From Paracoccaceae bacterium (lineage in GTDB: Bacteria > Pseudomonadota > Alphaproteobacteria > Rhodobacterales > Rhodobacteraceae): 5,291 nt of DNA. Each line of letters starts with the position of its first letter. Position 1 is the stretch's first letter. Where the stretch lies: NCBI GenBank assembly GCA_021767525.1, contig JAASTF010000238.1, forward strand, positions 1 to 5,291, given 5' to 3'. A program made the translations under genes and the position numbers. Shown here piece after piece: positions 4,956-5,291 of this stretch. The notes beneath the pieces were generated by a model. It did not search any database. It was not told the DNA's origin and worked only from the letters and a program-made list of their open reading frames with translations.

Positions 4956-5291
4956 TCAGCTTTCACCGATCAGGCCCAGCAGGGCAAGCGACAGCGCGCT
5001 TTGGTCGGAACAAAGGTCCAACACCACGTCGAAATGGTTACGGTCGGGAATGACAAGGTGTTCGGTCGGGTGGCCAGCTTTTGACCATGCGTCAGCGTAT
5101 GCTTTCGATTGGCGCGTGAACCCGGCGGCCTCGTTCTGCGCCAAGGCAACAATAGCCGGGCAGCTTCTGTGCGGGATATGGCGCAAGGGGCTGAGGGCCG
5201 CGACATCCTCGGGCGACAGCTGCAACCAGTCTTGCGGATGGCCGCGGGCGATGGGCGCCAGGTCGAACAGGCCGCTGATGGGCATGACGCC
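4956..5291 (-). CDS. Alpha/beta hydrolase, C-terminal part (kynurenine formamidase/esterase-like; 5' end outside window)
   Basis: The final 111 codons of an alpha/beta-fold hydrolase are visible; the frame stays open through the window edge (Gly-Val before the Met at 5285), so that Met is internal. Counting from it, ISGLFDLAPI (3-12) is the characteristic strand-and-turn after the nucleophile region in the arylformamidase/COG0657-like esterases, ALSPLRHI (30-37) follows, and PAIVALAQNEAAGFTRQSKAYADAW (43-67) is the segment that carries the acid residue. NHFDVV (83-88) carries the catalytic His84. Glu52 is the best candidate for the acid, by its 32-residue spacing to the His. The nucleophile Ser (GxSxG) is outside the window. 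Family members hydrolyse N-formyl amides or esters of small, often aromatic, compounds; here it might release an aromatic substrate, which is inference from context. It lies upstream of the SDR gene, probably in one operon. Confidence 0.8.
   Translation of the reverse strand, partial: GVMPISGLFDLAPIARGHPQDWLQLSPEDVAALSPLRHIPHRSCPAIVALAQNEAAGFTRQSKAYADAWSKAGHPTEHLVIPDRNHFDVVLDLCSDQSALSLALLGLIGES

Noticed and set aside
4704..5084. Plus-strand open frame of 126 codons opposite the SDR and hydrolase
   Set aside because: Gln/Arg-rich translation without a motif; it is antisense to two recognisable proteins and has no convincing ribosome binding site.
4956..5285. Treating the hydrolase as a complete 109-residue protein starting at 5285
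   Set aside because: The frame stays open upstream to the window edge, the protein would lack the nucleophile half of the fold, and the Met lies within the conserved strand before ISGLFDL.
1..5291. Mobile elements, CRISPR arrays, tRNA or other RNA genes
   Set aside because: No transposase, direct-repeat array, terminal repeats or tRNA-like fold was seen; the window is almost wholly accounted for by metabolic genes.

Overview
This is a high-GC window (roughly 60-65% G+C by eye). Codon use, the strong purine-rich ribosome binding sites and the protein families suggest an alphaproteobacterium, and a Rhodobacteraceae (roseobacter-like) origin fits best. The taxonomic call is an inference, since no marker gene is present.

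Positions 1-4114 (+ strand) hold most of a catabolic operon for homoprotocatechuate (3,4-dihydroxyphenylacetate), the central intermediate of 4-hydroxyphenylacetate, tyramine and related aromatic breakdown. In order: the 3' end of a CHMS dehydrogenase gene (hpaE); a class III (LigB-type) homoprotocatechuate 2,3-dioxygenase (hpaD); a second, structurally unrelated type I (vicinal oxygen chelate) homoprotocatechuate 2,3-dioxygenase; a small single-domain cupin; a fumarylacetoacetate-hydrolase-fold isomerase/decarboxylase (hpaG-like); and 2-oxo-hept-4-ene-1,7-dioate hydratase (hpaH). The last five genes are separated by 22 bases at most or by start/stop overlaps, so they are very likely co-transcribed and partly translationally coupled. 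Together they cover ring cleavage, semialdehyde oxidation, isomerisation and/or decarboxylation, and hydration. The CHM isomerase (hpaF), aldolase (hpaI), hydroxylase (hpaBC), transporter and regulator are not in the window.

Positions 4115-4178 are a short convergent intergenic region filled by two perfect, directly abutting 11-bp hairpins, probably the transcription stop for both sides. Positions 4179-5291 (- strand) carry a classical NAD-type short-chain dehydrogenase/reductase and, upstream of it, the C-terminal part of an alpha/beta hydrolase resembling the kynurenine formamidase/esterase group. These two look like the end of a second operon running toward the first.

The most notable point is the side-by-side presence of two non-homologous enzymes that both look built for the same ring cleavage, followed by a third small metal-binding (cupin) protein of unknown role. 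I saw no mobile element, CRISPR array, RNA gene or clear promoter in the window.
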